Below, one piece after another: positions 18,570-27,610 of a stretch of 64,000 nt of DNA (the stretch's first letter is position 1; each line of letters begins with the position of its first letter). The notes under the pieces were generated by a model. The model saw nothing but the letters and a program-made list of their open reading frames with translations, searched no databases and was not told the DNA's origin. A program made the translations under genes and the position numbers. The DNA is taken from contig OZ243944.1 in assembly GCA_965214295.1 (NCBI GenBank), forward strand, positions 3,906,001 to 3,970,000, in the 5' to 3' direction. The stretch comes from JAJDUF01 sp965214295. GTDB taxonomy: Bacteria; Chloroflexota; UBA11872; UBA12225; JAJDUF01.

Positions 18570-18603
18570 AGTCTAGGACGGCATTGTGACAGGATAGTGA
18601 CAA
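18570..18603 (-). promoter_or_regulatory. Pho box and -10 element of the pst operon
   Basis: On the minus strand two 7-bp direct repeats TTGTCAC (18603-18597) and CTGTCAC (18592-18586) are separated by 4 bp, the classic PhoB-binding arrangement. Ten bases further on is the -10 TAGACT (18575-18570), and no -35 hexamer is needed. The pstS ATG is 50 bp downstream. This fits activation by the PhoB-like regulator encoded at 21396-22100. Confidence 0.82.
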
Positions 18604-18665
18604 GACAGTAGCGCGAATGTGGCAGGCACCGGCCGGCAAGGCCCGCAGGCTGCGCCGAGTGCGTG

Positions 18666-19406
18666 CTAGGTTGAGCGGATACGGAGCGCCTGCCCGACGA
18701 GGATGCGGTCGGGGTTGCTGAGGTCGTTGTCATTGGCGATGATGGCTACCGTCAGCCCAAAACGGCGGGCGAGGGCACTCAGAGTATCGCCGGGCTGCAC
18801 GATGTACGTTCCTGCCGAAGCCGGTTCAGCGGCCGGCGGCGGCTCGTCCGGGCCGGTGGGTACACCGTTGGCAATCGCCACGGCGATCTCCCGGCGTTTG
18901 TCAGGGCACGATAGGAACCGGCGTAGGTGGTCCGGATTGGTCAGGAACTCGCATTCGACGAGCACCGCCGGCATGGTGGTGAGGCGCAGCACCGCGAAGT
19001 CGGCCGGCTTGACGCCGCGGTTGACGTGACCGGGGAACGCTGCCGCGAGGTGCTGCATGACGTGCTCGGCGGCTGATTTCCCGGCCACCGAGCCGGGGAA
19101 GTAGAAGACCTCGATGCCCTCGGCTGCCGGATTCATGGCGGCGTTGGCGTGGATGCTGATGAAGAGGTCCGCTGCGTGGCGATTGGCGTGCGCGGCGCGG
19201 GCGTTGAGCTTCAGCGGCCGGTCGCGGCGGCGGGTCAGGAGTACGGAGTGGCCGCGGTGTGCCAGCTCTGCCTCCAGCCGCAGTGCCACGTCCAGCGTGA
19301 AGTCGCATTCCTTCAGGGTGATAGCCGGCGCGCTAGCGGCGGCGGGAGCGGTACCGATAGCTCCAGGATCGGTCCCGCCATGGCCGGGGTCAATGCAGAT
19401 TTTCAC
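18666..19406 (-). CDS. N-acetylmuramoyl-L-alanine amidase with C-terminal LysM domain
   Basis: 246 residues. Amidase_3 motifs are present: zinc His in IDPGHGGTDPGAIG, Glu in KECDFTLDVALRLEAEL, His in LFISIHANA and catalytic Glu in VLVECEFLTNPD. Residues about 200-246 form a LysM domain (YIVQPGDTLSALARRFGL...). It cleaves the lactyl-peptide bond of peptidoglycan and binds glycan through LysM. No signal peptide is evident at the chosen start, which is unusual for such enzymes. It lies between pstS and the sensor kinase but faces the same way as both. Confidence 0.9.
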   Translation of the reverse strand: MKICIDPGHGGTDPGAIGTAPAAASAPAITLKECDFTLDVALRLEAELAHRGHSVLLTRRRDRPLKLNARAAHANRHAADLFISIHANAAMNPAAEGIEVFYFPGSVAGKSAAEHVMQHLAAAFPGHVNRGVKPADFAVLRLTTMPAVLVECEFLTNPDHLRRFLSCPDKRREIAVAIANGVPTGPDEPPPAAEPASAGTYIVQPGDTLSALARRFGLTVAIIANDNDLSNPDRILVGQALRIRST

Positions 19407-19581
19407 CGTCTTGGCCTCCTGTCCGGGTGACGCACTATGCGCGTGTGCTGCTCGTCACTCCGTAGGGGCCATATTGACCGGACTGTCTCCTTTGCTACGC
19501 TCGGTCTCACCCACCCCGTCATTCCGGCGCCGGCGGGAAGCCAGGGCGCTCGCAAGGGATGCCTCGACAAGGTTGGCGTTA
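19407..19581. repeat. Short intergenic gap with a 25-bp palindromic repeat
   Basis: GTCATTCCGGCGCCGGCGGG, continuing to base 19541, starts at 19517. It matches the palindromes at 7221-7245 and 27178-27202. No gene is seen in the gap. Confidence 0.6.
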
Positions 19582-21399
19582 CTAGGGCAGTGCCGGGTGG
19601 CTGTCGTGGGGGCAACCCTGGCGAGGAGGCGTAGGGGCTGGGGGGTAGGTCGGGAGGGGGAGCGTGACCCAGAAGATCGAGCCGCGCGGTGTGGCCGCTT
19701 CCATGCCTACCTCGCCGTCCATGGCGAGCGCGAGGTGCTTGACGATGGCCAGGCCGAGGCCGGTGCCGCCTTGCTCCCGCGAGCGGCCGGTGTCCACACG
19801 GTAGAAGCGCTCGAAAATACGGTCCCGGTGATGGGGAGCGACGCCGGGGCCGTCGTCGGCCACCTCGATACGGACGTGGTCCGGTTGAGCACTCCCACGA
19901 ATGGAGAGGTGTCCACCGGCGAGTGCGTACTTCACCGCGTTGTCCAGGAGGTTGATGATGATCTGATCGAGCGCGTCGGCATCCGCCTGGGCGCTGAGGT
20001 CCGGTGCTACGGCGAGGCCCAGGGAGAGGCCTTTCGCTTTCCGGTCCTGGTCAACGACCTCTAGCGCCCGCTGCACTGCCGGCGCGATCAGCACCGGTTC
20101 GAGGTGCAACTGATATTGGTCGGCCTCGATCTGGGCCAGCTCAAGCAGGTCGGCGACGATGCGGGCGAGGCGATCCGCTTGCCGGAGCAGCGCCGCAAGA
20201 AACTCCCGTGTCTCGGCCTCGTTCTCAAGGGGGCTGAGGAGCAAGGTTTCGGCAGTGGCGCGGATTACGCTTACCGGGGTGCGAAGCTCGTGCGAGACGT
20301 TGGTTACGAAGTCGCGGCGGACGGTTTCGAGGCGACGTAGCTCGGTCACGTCGTGCAGCACGATGATGCTGCCGCCGGTCAGCTGCTGGGGGGTGACGCT
20401 GGCGAGCACGCGCTGCGGTGTCGGTGTTGGCAGGTCGAATTCGGTTGTTGACGGCGTGCCATCCTGTGCCTGTGCGACCAGGTCTTGCAGGACCGGCACC
20501 CGGATGGTCTCCAGCAGCGTCCGGTCCAGGGGTGGCTCGGTCAGGTCCAGTAGGGTAAGCGCGGCGCGATTGACGAGGATGATGCGCTGCTCCGCGTCCA
20601 GGGCCAGGATCGCGTCGGCAAGCCCTTCGAGCACCGCCGCGAAGCGGTCGCGCTCGGTCGCAAGCGTGGTCACGGCTTGCTCCAAGTCTTCGGCCATACG
20701 GTTGAGTGAGCCGGCCAGGCCGCCGATCTCATCGGAGGTTGCGACGGCAATCCGCTGTTGGCGTGCGCCTCCGGCCATGGCGCGCGCGCGCTGCACGAGC
20801 GACCGCAGCGTGCGAGAGAGAAAGTGCGAGGCGAGGCCGCTCATGAAGACGGCAATCGCCAGGCCCAGCAGACCGGCCACGCCGAGCAGCACGCGGAGCT
20901 GGTTGACGACCGGCTCGATTTCATCGAGCGGCGTAGCCGTGCGTACTACCGCAAGCCCATCCGCTTGTGCTAAGGGCACTGCTACGTAGAGCATGTCGGT
21001 GCGTAGGGTGGCGCTGAAGCGGCGGGCTACGCCGCGCCCGTTGGCAAGTGCGGCCACGACCTCCGGACGGCAGCCGTGGTTATCGAGCTGCCGGACCTGC
21101 TCGACGGTCAGCGCGGAATCGCCGAGCACGGTGCCGTCTTGGGCGATCACCGTCACCCGTGCGCTGGCTGCCAGTCCCAGCCGGTCGGCCAGCGGATCAA
21201 CCGCCGCCGGTGTGGGCGAATCGGGGAGCGACCGAAACAGCTCACGCCCGGTCAGCGCGTGACGGTGTAGCTCCGCTTCAATTCTGGCCACGAGCAGCCG
21301 ACGCAGCTGGTTTTCGAGGTAGGCGCCACTGGTCAGGCCGACAACGAGGATGAGGGCGACGGAGACTACGAACAAGCGTCCTCGGACGCCTAGGCTCAA
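19582..21399 (-). CDS. phoR: PhoR-like membrane sensor histidine kinase
   Basis: 605 residues. Helix 1 (about 8-26), an extracytoplasmic sensor (about 27-165), helix 2 (about 168-190), a HAMP domain (about 190-245), a PAS domain (about 250-350), HisKA with phospho-acceptor His370 in NVSHELRTPVSVI, and a C-terminal ATPase with N-box NLLDNAVKYA, G1 DDGPGV, F-box FERFYRVD and G2 GGTGLGLAIV. The architecture is that of PhoR. It overlaps the upstream response regulator by 4 bp (ATGA). The assignment to phosphate control rests on the nearby pst-phoU genes and Pho box. Confidence 0.88.
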   Translation of the reverse strand: MSLGVRGRLFVVSVALILVVGLTSGAYLENQLRRLLVARIEAELHRHALTGRELFRSLPDSPTPAAVDPLADRLGLAASARVTVIAQDGTVLGDSALTVEQVRQLDNHGCRPEVVAALANGRGVARRFSATLRTDMLYVAVPLAQADGLAVVRTATPLDEIEPVVNQLRVLLGVAGLLGLAIAVFMSGLASHFLSRTLRSLVQRARAMAGGARQQRIAVATSDEIGGLAGSLNRMAEDLEQAVTTLATERDRFAAVLEGLADAILALDAEQRIILVNRAALTLLDLTEPPLDRTLLETIRVPVLQDLVAQAQDGTPSTTEFDLPTPTPQRVLASVTPQQLTGGSIIVLHDVTELRRLETVRRDFVTNVSHELRTPVSVIRATAETLLLSPLENEAETREFLAALLRQADRLARIVADLLELAQIEADQYQLHLEPVLIAPAVQRALEVVDQDRKAKGLSLGLAVAPDLSAQADADALDQIIINLLDNAVKYALAGGHLSIRGSAQPDHVRIEVADDGPGVAPHHRDRIFERFYRVDTGRSREQGGTGLGLAIVKHLALAMDGEVGMEAATPRGSIFWVTLPLPTYPPAPTPPRQGCPHDSHPALP

Positions 21400-22100
21400 G
21401 ACTCTGCTCCCTCCGGCCGGGATCGAAAGCGGTAGCCCACGCCACGGATTGTCTCGATGTACCGGCTGGCCGGTCCGAGCTTCTCGCGCAGGCGCTTGAC
21501 GTGGGTGTCTACCGTGCGCGTCGTGACGGCGGTGTCAATACCCCAGACATCGGCGAGGAGCGCGTCCCGGGTCTGGGCGCGTCCGCGGCGAGCGACAAAT
21601 GTGGACAGCAGCTTGAACTCCAGCGCGGTCAACTGCAACTCCTCGTCGTTGAGCCAAGCCCGGTGCCCAGCATTATCTACCCGCAGGCGGTCGAACACCA
21701 TCTCGCTCGATGGCGGCGTTGGCGCTGTGCGGGTGCGGCGCAAGATGGCGCGGATACGCAGCAGCAGCTCGCGGATGCTGAACGGTTTGACCACGTAGTC
21801 GTCGGCACCGATCTCGAACCCCACAATCCGGTCGGTTTCTTGCGACTTGGCGGTCAGCATCACGATGAGCACGGAGCGTGTCCGCTCCTCCATCCGCAGT
21901 TGCCGGCAAACCTCGGTACCCGGCATATCCGGGAGCATCAGGTCGAGGAGGATCAGGTCCGGGACCGGCCCCCTGGCGACAAGCTCCAGCGCGGCCTGCC
22001 CGGAGTAGGCGCTACGGGTCTGATAGCCCTCGCGCCGGAGGTTGTGTTCCAGCATCCTGACCAGGTCCGGCTCGTCCTCGACGATCAGGATTTGTTGCAC
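21396..22100 (-). CDS. phoB: PhoB-like OmpR-family response regulator
   Basis: 234 residues. The receiver domain has the acidic pocket (VEDEP), the phospho-acceptor Asp in LILLDLMLPDMPGTE (about 55), Thr in VIMLTAKS and Lys in VVKPFSIREL. The winged-helix DNA-binding domain (about 130-230) carries the recognition region TTRTVDTHVKRLREKLG and ends with the RGVGYRF signature. Probable phosphate-starvation activator, reading the Pho box upstream of pstS. Confidence 0.9.
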   Translation of the reverse strand: MQQILIVEDEPDLVRMLEHNLRREGYQTRSAYSGQAALELVARGPVPDLILLDLMLPDMPGTEVCRQLRMEERTRSVLIVMLTAKSQETDRIVGFEIGADDYVVKPFSIRELLLRIRAILRRTRTAPTPPSSEMVFDRLRVDNAGHRAWLNDEELQLTALEFKLLSTFVARRGRAQTRDALLADVWGIDTAVTTRTVDTHVKRLREKLGPASRYIETIRGVGYRFRSRPEGAES

Positions 22101-22160
22101 TATGCCGTCCTCTCACCTTGCTTGCAACGAGTGCGTTGTAACGCCGCACGCCGCCCCATC

Positions 22161-22808
22161 TTATACCCCATCGGACGGTGCGGACTCAGCGGCCCGCTCC
22201 ACGCCGCCAGCCATGATATTGACCAGCTGGCGTAGATACTCCTCACGAGTGGGATCGTTCCGTTCCTCTCTCCGAATGACTTCCTCGTGGAGCACAAAGG
22301 ACAGCAGCGCGCCGATGAATTGCTTGGCCAGCCAGAGCGGTTGGACGTGTGGTCGGGCCGAATCCGGCAGTACGCGCTCGATGGCCGCCGCCAGTCCTTC
22401 CTGCGCCGGGTCGGACAGTTGGGCGAGATACCGCTGACCCCAGTCCGAACGCTGGTGAGCGGCCAGAAACAGGACCTCCAGCAGCCGCTTCGCCCGGAGA
22501 TCGGCGACTCCCGCCAGAAACCCCTGCCCGGCCGTGGTTAGCACCCCGCGCAGCGTGGCGCTGTGACGCAGCTCGCCGACGCCGCGCCGGGGGCCGGCGG
22601 CGGCCGCCGCAAAGAGGGCCTCGAGGATGGCCTCCTTGCTCGGGAAGTAGTGGTAGAGGGAGGCCGGGCGGAGGCCCACCGCCTCGGCTATGGCCCTCAT
22701 GCCGGTTGCCTCGTAGCCGTGCGTGGCAAAGAGACGCACGGCTACCTCCAAGACGCGCTGCTGCTGCTCTTGGTGGCGCTCGGTTAGCCGGCGCGGGCTT
22801 CCTGCCAT
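22161..22808 (-). CDS. TetR-family transcriptional repressor
   Basis: 215 residues. The N-terminal helix-turn-helix (about 20-65) reads VAVRLFATHGYEATGMRAIA, then GLRPASLYHYFPSKEAILEAL, the TetR signature. The C-terminal ligand domain is not assigned to a known effector class. It is transcribed away from the MMPL exporter, and a palindrome lies at that exporter's promoter, so repression of export until a ligand binds is the likely role. Confidence 0.9.
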   Translation of the reverse strand: MAGSPRRLTERHQEQQQRVLEVAVRLFATHGYEATGMRAIAEAVGLRPASLYHYFPSKEAILEALFAAAAAGPRRGVGELRHSATLRGVLTTAGQGFLAGVADLRAKRLLEVLFLAAHQRSDWGQRYLAQLSDPAQEGLAAAIERVLPDSARPHVQPLWLAKQFIGALLSFVLHEEVIRREERNDPTREEYLRQLVNIMAGGVERAAESAPSDGV

Positions 22809-22966
22809 CTGGCACCTCCGGTTCCCTCACGCGGCGACGACGGCCGGTGCTAACCATCGCGCAGTGCTGCCCCGGTGCTAATGACTGACCCCCTGCCGCG
22901 CCACTCTTCAGTGTCCGAGCTTATCTATCAGCAGGGTGGTGGTCAGTCTGGTCACTCTGGCGGTAG

Positions 22967-22993
22967 TATACTATACTGTCTACCGAACGTTCG
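22967..22993 (+). promoter_or_regulatory. Probable promoter -10 and TetR-type operator for the MMPL exporter
   Basis: Two overlapping -10 hexamers TATACT lie at 22967-22972 and 22972-22977, followed by the perfect palindrome CGAACGTTCG at 22984-22993, which would cover the transcription start. AACGAACGTTCGTT-like palindromes are common operators of TetR repressors next to MMPL or RND genes. The -35 is poor, so activity level is uncertain. Confidence 0.6.
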
Positions 22994-23012
22994 TTAGAAA
23001 GGCCATGTAGCT

Positions 23013-25358
23013 ATGTTCTCGCTCCTCGCCGCTGGCGTCGCCTCGAAAAAGGGTATCACCGGCATCATCCTGTTCTGGCTGGTCGTCGTCTTCGCTATTC
23101 AGGCGGTGGCTCCGCCGTTGAGCGAGGTGACGACTAACGAGCAAGAGGATTTCCTGCCGTCCGGTGCTGAGTCCCTGCGCGCCATCCAGGTTGTGGCCGA
23201 CAAGTTTCCGGCCACAGAGGGGATTCCGGCCATCCTCGTGGTCCACGGCCCGCAGCCCTTCACGCCGCAAGAGCTGGCGGCCATCGAGCGGCTGGACGGT
23301 GTGCTGCGCTCTGCTACCGCACCGGCCCCCATCGCGTCCGTGCGCTCGGTCTTCTCGGCACCTCAGGCCAGGGAGGCGTTCGTCGCTCCCGACGATCGGA
23401 CGATGATGCTCTTCGTGACGGTCGCTGGCGACCCGGCCGATGAGTCGTTCGGTGCGGCCGTGGACTGGATACGGGAAAAGGCGGCGGCAGCCATCGCTGG
23501 CACCGCCTTGGACGCCGCCGTGACCGGGCCGGCCGGCATCTCGACCGACGCGGTGCGCGTGTTCACGGGGATTGACTTTCGGATCACGCTGACGACCGTT
23601 TGCTTGGTGCTCGTAATTCTCCTGGTCGTCTATCGGTCGCCACTGCTCGCCATCCTGCCTATCGTCTGCGTGAGCTGGGCACTGCTCATCGCTCAGTCGG
23701 TGGCGGCACTACTGGCGGATCAGTTTGGCCTCCCGCTCAACGGTCAGACGACGGGGGTGATGTCCGTATTGATGTTCGGCGCCGGCACGGACTTCACGCT
23801 GTTCATTGTGGCGCGGTACCGTGAAGAATGGGGCCGGCAGCCGACCCGTTGGGCGGCCATGCGGGTGGCTATGAGCCACGTCGGCCCGGCTATCGCCTCC
23901 AGCGCAGGGACCACGACGGTAGCGATGGTGGCGCTCGTGCTGGCAACGTACGGATCGTTCAAGGCGCTTGGCCCCATGCTGGCGGCTGCCATCTTCATCA
24001 TGCTGGCGGTGGGACTGACGCTGATCCCAGCACTCGCCGTGCTGCTCGGCCGGGCGGCGTTCTGGCCCATGAATCCACAGCAGGTTTCGGGCCAAGCCAG
24101 CACCTTCTGGAGCCGCGTGGCGGCGCTCGTTGTCCGGCGCCCCGGTATGGTGCTCGGTAGCACGGTCATGCTCTTGATCGTGGCGACGCTGGGGGTGCCA
24201 ACGATCAGGCCGAGCTTCAACTTCCTGGAAGGATTTCCGGCCGATACGGACTCGCGTCGCGGTTTCGAGATGCTGCAACGGAGCTTCCCGGCTGGTGAGC
24301 TGGCGCCGACTCAGGTGGTGGTCACGACCGATGATGGTGACGTGTATCAGCATCTCGCAGCCCTAGATGCCCTGGCAACGGCCCTGGATAGTGAGCCGGC
24401 GGTGCTGCGCGTGAGTGGTACGACGCGGCCGTTCGGCGAGGCGCTCCCGATGAGCGCCGCGGCGCTCCAAACGGCCATCAACAGCCTGCCCCAGGAGGTC
24501 TGGCAAGGCGGCCCACCGCCACGCAACCTGCCCCCGGAGCAACAGGCTGTCCTCGGTGTCCTCTTTGCCGGACAGCGCTTTGTCTCGCCGGATCGGACCA
24601 CGGCGCAGCTTGAGGTTGTGCTCGACAACGATCCCTACAGCGTGCCGGCGCTCGACCAAATCGCCCGCCTCCGCGATATAGCCCGAAATGCAATCGCGAC
24701 GACCGATCTGGCCGGCTCGGAGGTCCTCGTCGGTGGCCAGACGGCAACGCAGGCCGATACACGCGCCTCCGTCAATCGAGACGCCCAGGTGGTCGGCCCC
24801 ATCGTCATCGTCGCCATCTGGGTGATCCTGGCCTTGCTGCTCCGTAGTCTGGTGGCGCCGACGTATCTCGTCGCCAGCGTGTTGTTGAGCTTTCTGGCGG
24901 CGCTGGGACTGTCCAGCGTGATCTTCCAGAACGTCCTCGGCCACGAAGGAGTAGGGTATCAGAACGGGGTCTGGATGTTCATCTTCCTCGTGGCGTTGGG
25001 CGTGGACTACAACATCTACATCATGTCGCGGGTGCGCGAGGAGGTCGGCCGCTCCGGCTTGGTGGCCGGAACCCGCCGCGCTATCAGCCGGACCGGCGGG
25101 GTCATCACCTCGGCGGGCATCATCCTGGCCGGTACCTTCTCGGTCTTGGCGACCCTGCCGCTGCGTGACTTGATGCAGCTGGGCTTTGCGGTGATGCTGG
25201 GAGTGCTGCTCGATACGTTCGTCGTCCGGGCCCTGCTCGTACCGAGCATCGTGCTGTTGCTCGGCCGCTGGAACTGGTGGCCCTCGCGGCGCTTGGCGGC
25301 CGCTTCTTCCACCGCTACCCCGCGGGCCGACTCGCCGACCGGCGTACCGGCCACGTGA
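23013..25358 (+). CDS. MMPL-family (RND superfamily) membrane exporter
   Basis: 781 residues with about 12 membrane helices in two similar halves, each with a large extracytoplasmic loop (about 45-180 and 400-590). The proton-relay Asp-Tyr-type motifs of MmpL proteins are seen as GAGTDFTLFIVARYREE in half one and LGVDYNIYIMSRVREE in half two. Likely exports a lipid, surfactant or drug across the membrane using the proton gradient. It is divergent from a TetR repressor, a common arrangement. Confidence 0.9.
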   Translation: MFSLLAAGVASKKGITGIILFWLVVVFAIQAVAPPLSEVTTNEQEDFLPSGAESLRAIQVVADKFPATEGIPAILVVHGPQPFTPQELAAIERLDGVLRSATAPAPIASVRSVFSAPQAREAFVAPDDRTMMLFVTVAGDPADESFGAAVDWIREKAAAAIAGTALDAAVTGPAGISTDAVRVFTGIDFRITLTTVCLVLVILLVVYRSPLLAILPIVCVSWALLIAQSVAALLADQFGLPLNGQTTGVMSVLMFGAGTDFTLFIVARYREEWGRQPTRWAAMRVAMSHVGPAIASSAGTTTVAMVALVLATYGSFKALGPMLAAAIFIMLAVGLTLIPALAVLLGRAAFWPMNPQQVSGQASTFWSRVAALVVRRPGMVLGSTVMLLIVATLGVPTIRPSFNFLEGFPADTDSRRGFEMLQRSFPAGELAPTQVVVTTDDGDVYQHLAALDALATALDSEPAVLRVSGTTRPFGEALPMSAAALQTAINSLPQEVWQGGPPPRNLPPEQQAVLGVLFAGQRFVSPDRTTAQLEVVLDNDPYSVPALDQIARLRDIARNAIATTDLAGSEVLVGGQTATQADTRASVNRDAQVVGPIVIVAIWVILALLLRSLVAPTYLVASVLLSFLAALGLSSVIFQNVLGHEGVGYQNGVWMFIFLVALGVDYNIYIMSRVREEVGRSGLVAGTRRAISRTGGVITSAGIILAGTFSVLATLPLRDLMQLGFAVMLGVLLDTFVVRALLVPSIVLLLGRWNWWPSRRLAAASSTATPRADSPTGVPAT

Positions 25359-25370
25359 CGCTGACACGAT

Positions 25371-25379
25371 GGGGGGGGG
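25371..25379. repeat. Poly-G tract (nine G)
   Basis: A run of nine G residues lies 77 bp before the start of the CehA/McbA-like gene and 13 bp after the MMPL stop codon. Such a run can slip during replication. A remnant of the CCTCACCCCGGCCCTCTCCC-type dispersed sequence follows it. Confidence 0.6.
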
Positions 25380-25455
25380 ATCGTGCCTCACCCCGGCCCT
25401 CTCCCGATGGAGATGGTGGTAAGGTGGTGTGGACTCAGCGGACAGGAGAGCGGTT

Positions 25456-27099
25456 ATGCCTACGCTGCGTGGCCACATTTACGATGCCCGGACCGGGGAC
25501 ACACTGCAAGCCAGAGTCCATGTCCTCGAGAGTGCCGGTGACGACGCCAGGTCTGCACAATCCGATGGGGGGTTTAGGTGGTGCAGACCTGGCACGTCAA
25601 AATTTCGGGCGCCACCGGAGGCGCTCCTGAAGGTCGGTGGCGGGCCACCGTTCTTCTATAGCGACGGATCCTTCTCGCTCGATCTGCTCTGCGGGCCGGC
25701 CGACGTGGTGGTCGAGCGGGGGACCGAGTACCGGCCCTTGCTGCGGACGGTCGAGCTACCACGCACCGGCATGCTGGAGGTGGAACTGCCGCTCGAACGC
25801 TGGATTGATCTGCCGGCCGCAGGCTGGCACGCCGGCAACACTCATATCCACTACAACGAACACGAGACCCGGCCCGACGAGCGGCGCCGGCTCGATCCCC
25901 AGATCGCCGACCTCTCGGTCGCGGTTATCAGCGTCCTCGTCCGGCGGGAGCTTCCCTACGCCAGCAACAAGTACGCCGTGGGCCGCCCCACCGGCGCGGC
26001 CGCTACCTTGGCCGCCGGCCCCATCCTCGACATCGGCGAGGAAACGCGCCACAACCGCCCGGCGAACCGCTCGGCGGATGGTGGGATTGGCTACGGCCAT
26101 CTCATGCTCATCAACCTAGAGAAGCTGGTGGAGCCGTTGAGCCGCGGCTCGGTGCTGGTCGCCGAGGGCGAGCCGGACTATCCGCCGCTCATTGACGCCG
26201 CCGACGAAGCGCATCGGCAAGGCGGTGTGGCGATCTGGTGCCACAACGGTCAGGGCATGGAGGCGCCGGTCGCCGCGTCGTTGGGCAAGCTCGACGCCTT
26301 CAATCTCTTCGATCCGTTCTGGATGGACCCGGAGTGGGACGTCTGGTATGACCTGCTGACCTGCGGCTTGCGGCTGCCGGCCAGTACCGGCTCGGATTGG
26401 TTCATCTGCTCCAGCAATCGGGTCTACGCCTTTACCGGCGATGGCAGCACCGCCGATCTCGCGCTCGCTGCCGGTCCATCGCACGCCGGGCACGACGGCA
26501 GCGAGGGTGGCCACGACCACGAACCGAGCGCCGGGCGGCTCGTGCGGGCCACATTCGGCTACGATGCTTGGCTGGCGGCGCTCCAGGCCGGTCGCACCTT
26601 CATCACCAACGGCCCGGCGCTCTTCTGTGCGGTCGAGGGCGTCCATGGTCCCGGCGCAACACTGCAACCCCGGCAGCGTGCGGTGGACGTGGTGGTACGC
26701 TGGCAGTCCGCGCAGCCGATCCAGCGCGTCGAGATCGTCGCGGATGGCGAGGTGGTGGCGCGCGCTGTCGGGGAGGCCGGCCGCACCGAGGGCACCCTGC
26801 GCCGCAAGGTGGACGTGCGCGATAAGCTGTGGCTCGCGGCGCGCTGCTTCGGCACTGGCCGCGACTCGTTCGGCCACTTCGCCTGGGCACACACCAGCCC
26901 GATCTACTTCCGCCGCGGCGCCGGTAGCGCGCACTCCCCGCAGACGCGCCGCGCGGCGGCCCGTTTCGTGCAGAGCCTCGACGCAGCTATCGAGTGGGTG
27001 CGGACGCAAGGCCACTTCCGCGAGAGCTACCACCGCGACCGCATGGTGGCCCTCTTCCAAGGCGGCCGCGACTATTTCGCCGCCCGCGCCGCGCCTTGA
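25456..27099 (+). CDS. CehA/McbA-family metallohydrolase
   Basis: 547 residues; ATG preceded by AGGAG. The N-terminal part (about 1-120) looks like a beta-sandwich starting MPTLRGHIYDARTGDTLQAR. The metal-binding region begins GWHAGNTHIHYNEHETRP (about 128), followed by WCHNGQGMEAP and GSDWFICSSNRVY, typical of the PHP-like CehA/McbA group, whose founders hydrolyse carbaryl and the microcin B17-related substrate. The C-terminal part has an Ig-like section (ATLQPRQRAVDVVVRW). No signal peptide is seen. Substrate unknown. Confidence 0.82.
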   Translation: MPTLRGHIYDARTGDTLQARVHVLESAGDDARSAQSDGGFRWCRPGTSKFRAPPEALLKVGGGPPFFYSDGSFSLDLLCGPADVVVERGTEYRPLLRTVELPRTGMLEVELPLERWIDLPAAGWHAGNTHIHYNEHETRPDERRRLDPQIADLSVAVISVLVRRELPYASNKYAVGRPTGAAATLAAGPILDIGEETRHNRPANRSADGGIGYGHLMLINLEKLVEPLSRGSVLVAEGEPDYPPLIDAADEAHRQGGVAIWCHNGQGMEAPVAASLGKLDAFNLFDPFWMDPEWDVWYDLLTCGLRLPASTGSDWFICSSNRVYAFTGDGSTADLALAAGPSHAGHDGSEGGHDHEPSAGRLVRATFGYDAWLAALQAGRTFITNGPALFCAVEGVHGPGATLQPRQRAVDVVVRWQSAQPIQRVEIVADGEVVARAVGEAGRTEGTLRRKVDVRDKLWLAARCFGTGRDSFGHFAWAHTSPIYFRRGAGSAHSPQTRRAAARFVQSLDAAIEWVRTQGHFRESYHRDRMVALFQGGRDYFAARAAP

Positions 27100-27177
27100 C
27101 TGATCCCGGCAGTCAGCGTCACCGCCACGAAAACAACACCCATCCGTCATTGTCGCCCCCCGTCATTCCTCACCTCC

Positions 27178-27202
27178 GTCATTCCCGCGCCAGCGGGAAT
27201 CC
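27178..27202. repeat. 25-bp palindromic repeat
   Basis: GTCATTCCCGCGCCAGCGGG plus the following AATCC. It is related to the copies at 7221-7245 and 19517-19541. The complementary arms GGATTCCCGC and GCGGGAATCC-type sequence would fold into a short hairpin. Confidence 0.65.
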
Positions 27203-27394
27203 AGGGCTAGGCGTGGCCGCCCGGTCGGTCCGGATGGTGGCTGGCGCCCCTGGCCTGCGTGGCCCGCGCCGGCGCCATGACGGAGACCGAGGGGCGGTAC
27301 GTAGCTCCACACGAAAAAACCTACTCCTGTCAGGGGGATCATAGGAGGGCCAGCAACCGGAGTCGCTGGGCTGCCGCACTGCACCTATGCTTGC

Positions 27395-27610
27395 TTGTCG
27401 AGCGCCAGGAGACGCGGTTACACAGCGCCGCTGCTGGCAACGGCTGAAGAGGCCACCAACCCGGAGGGCGTCGCGGAGCTACGCGCAGCGCGGGAGAGTC
27501 TGAAGCGCGATGACGGCGTGCCCTGGGACCAGGCACGGACAGAGTTACCAAGTACGGGTATGGACATTGTCGCTATTGGGCCGCGGCAGGGTCTCGACAG
27601 CGGCTCATAG
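27395..27610 (+). pseudogene. Possible remnant of a Phd/YefM-type antitoxin
   Basis: The 505-bp gap between the CehA-like gene and the ABC permease holds an open frame whose middle part reads ATAEEATNPEGVAELRAARE, then a GVPWDQARTEL segment. That resembles the C-terminal half of prevent-host-death antitoxins (DPE-AELREAR...GVPWEEV). The usual N-terminal DNA-binding half is absent and no toxin follows. Treated as a decayed fragment; chance resemblance is possible. Confidence 0.35.

Noticed and set aside
24363..25478. 371-codon minus-strand frame antisense to the MMPL gene
   Set aside because: Translation is low-complexity (Arg/Gln/Gly/His) and opposite an unmistakable transporter.
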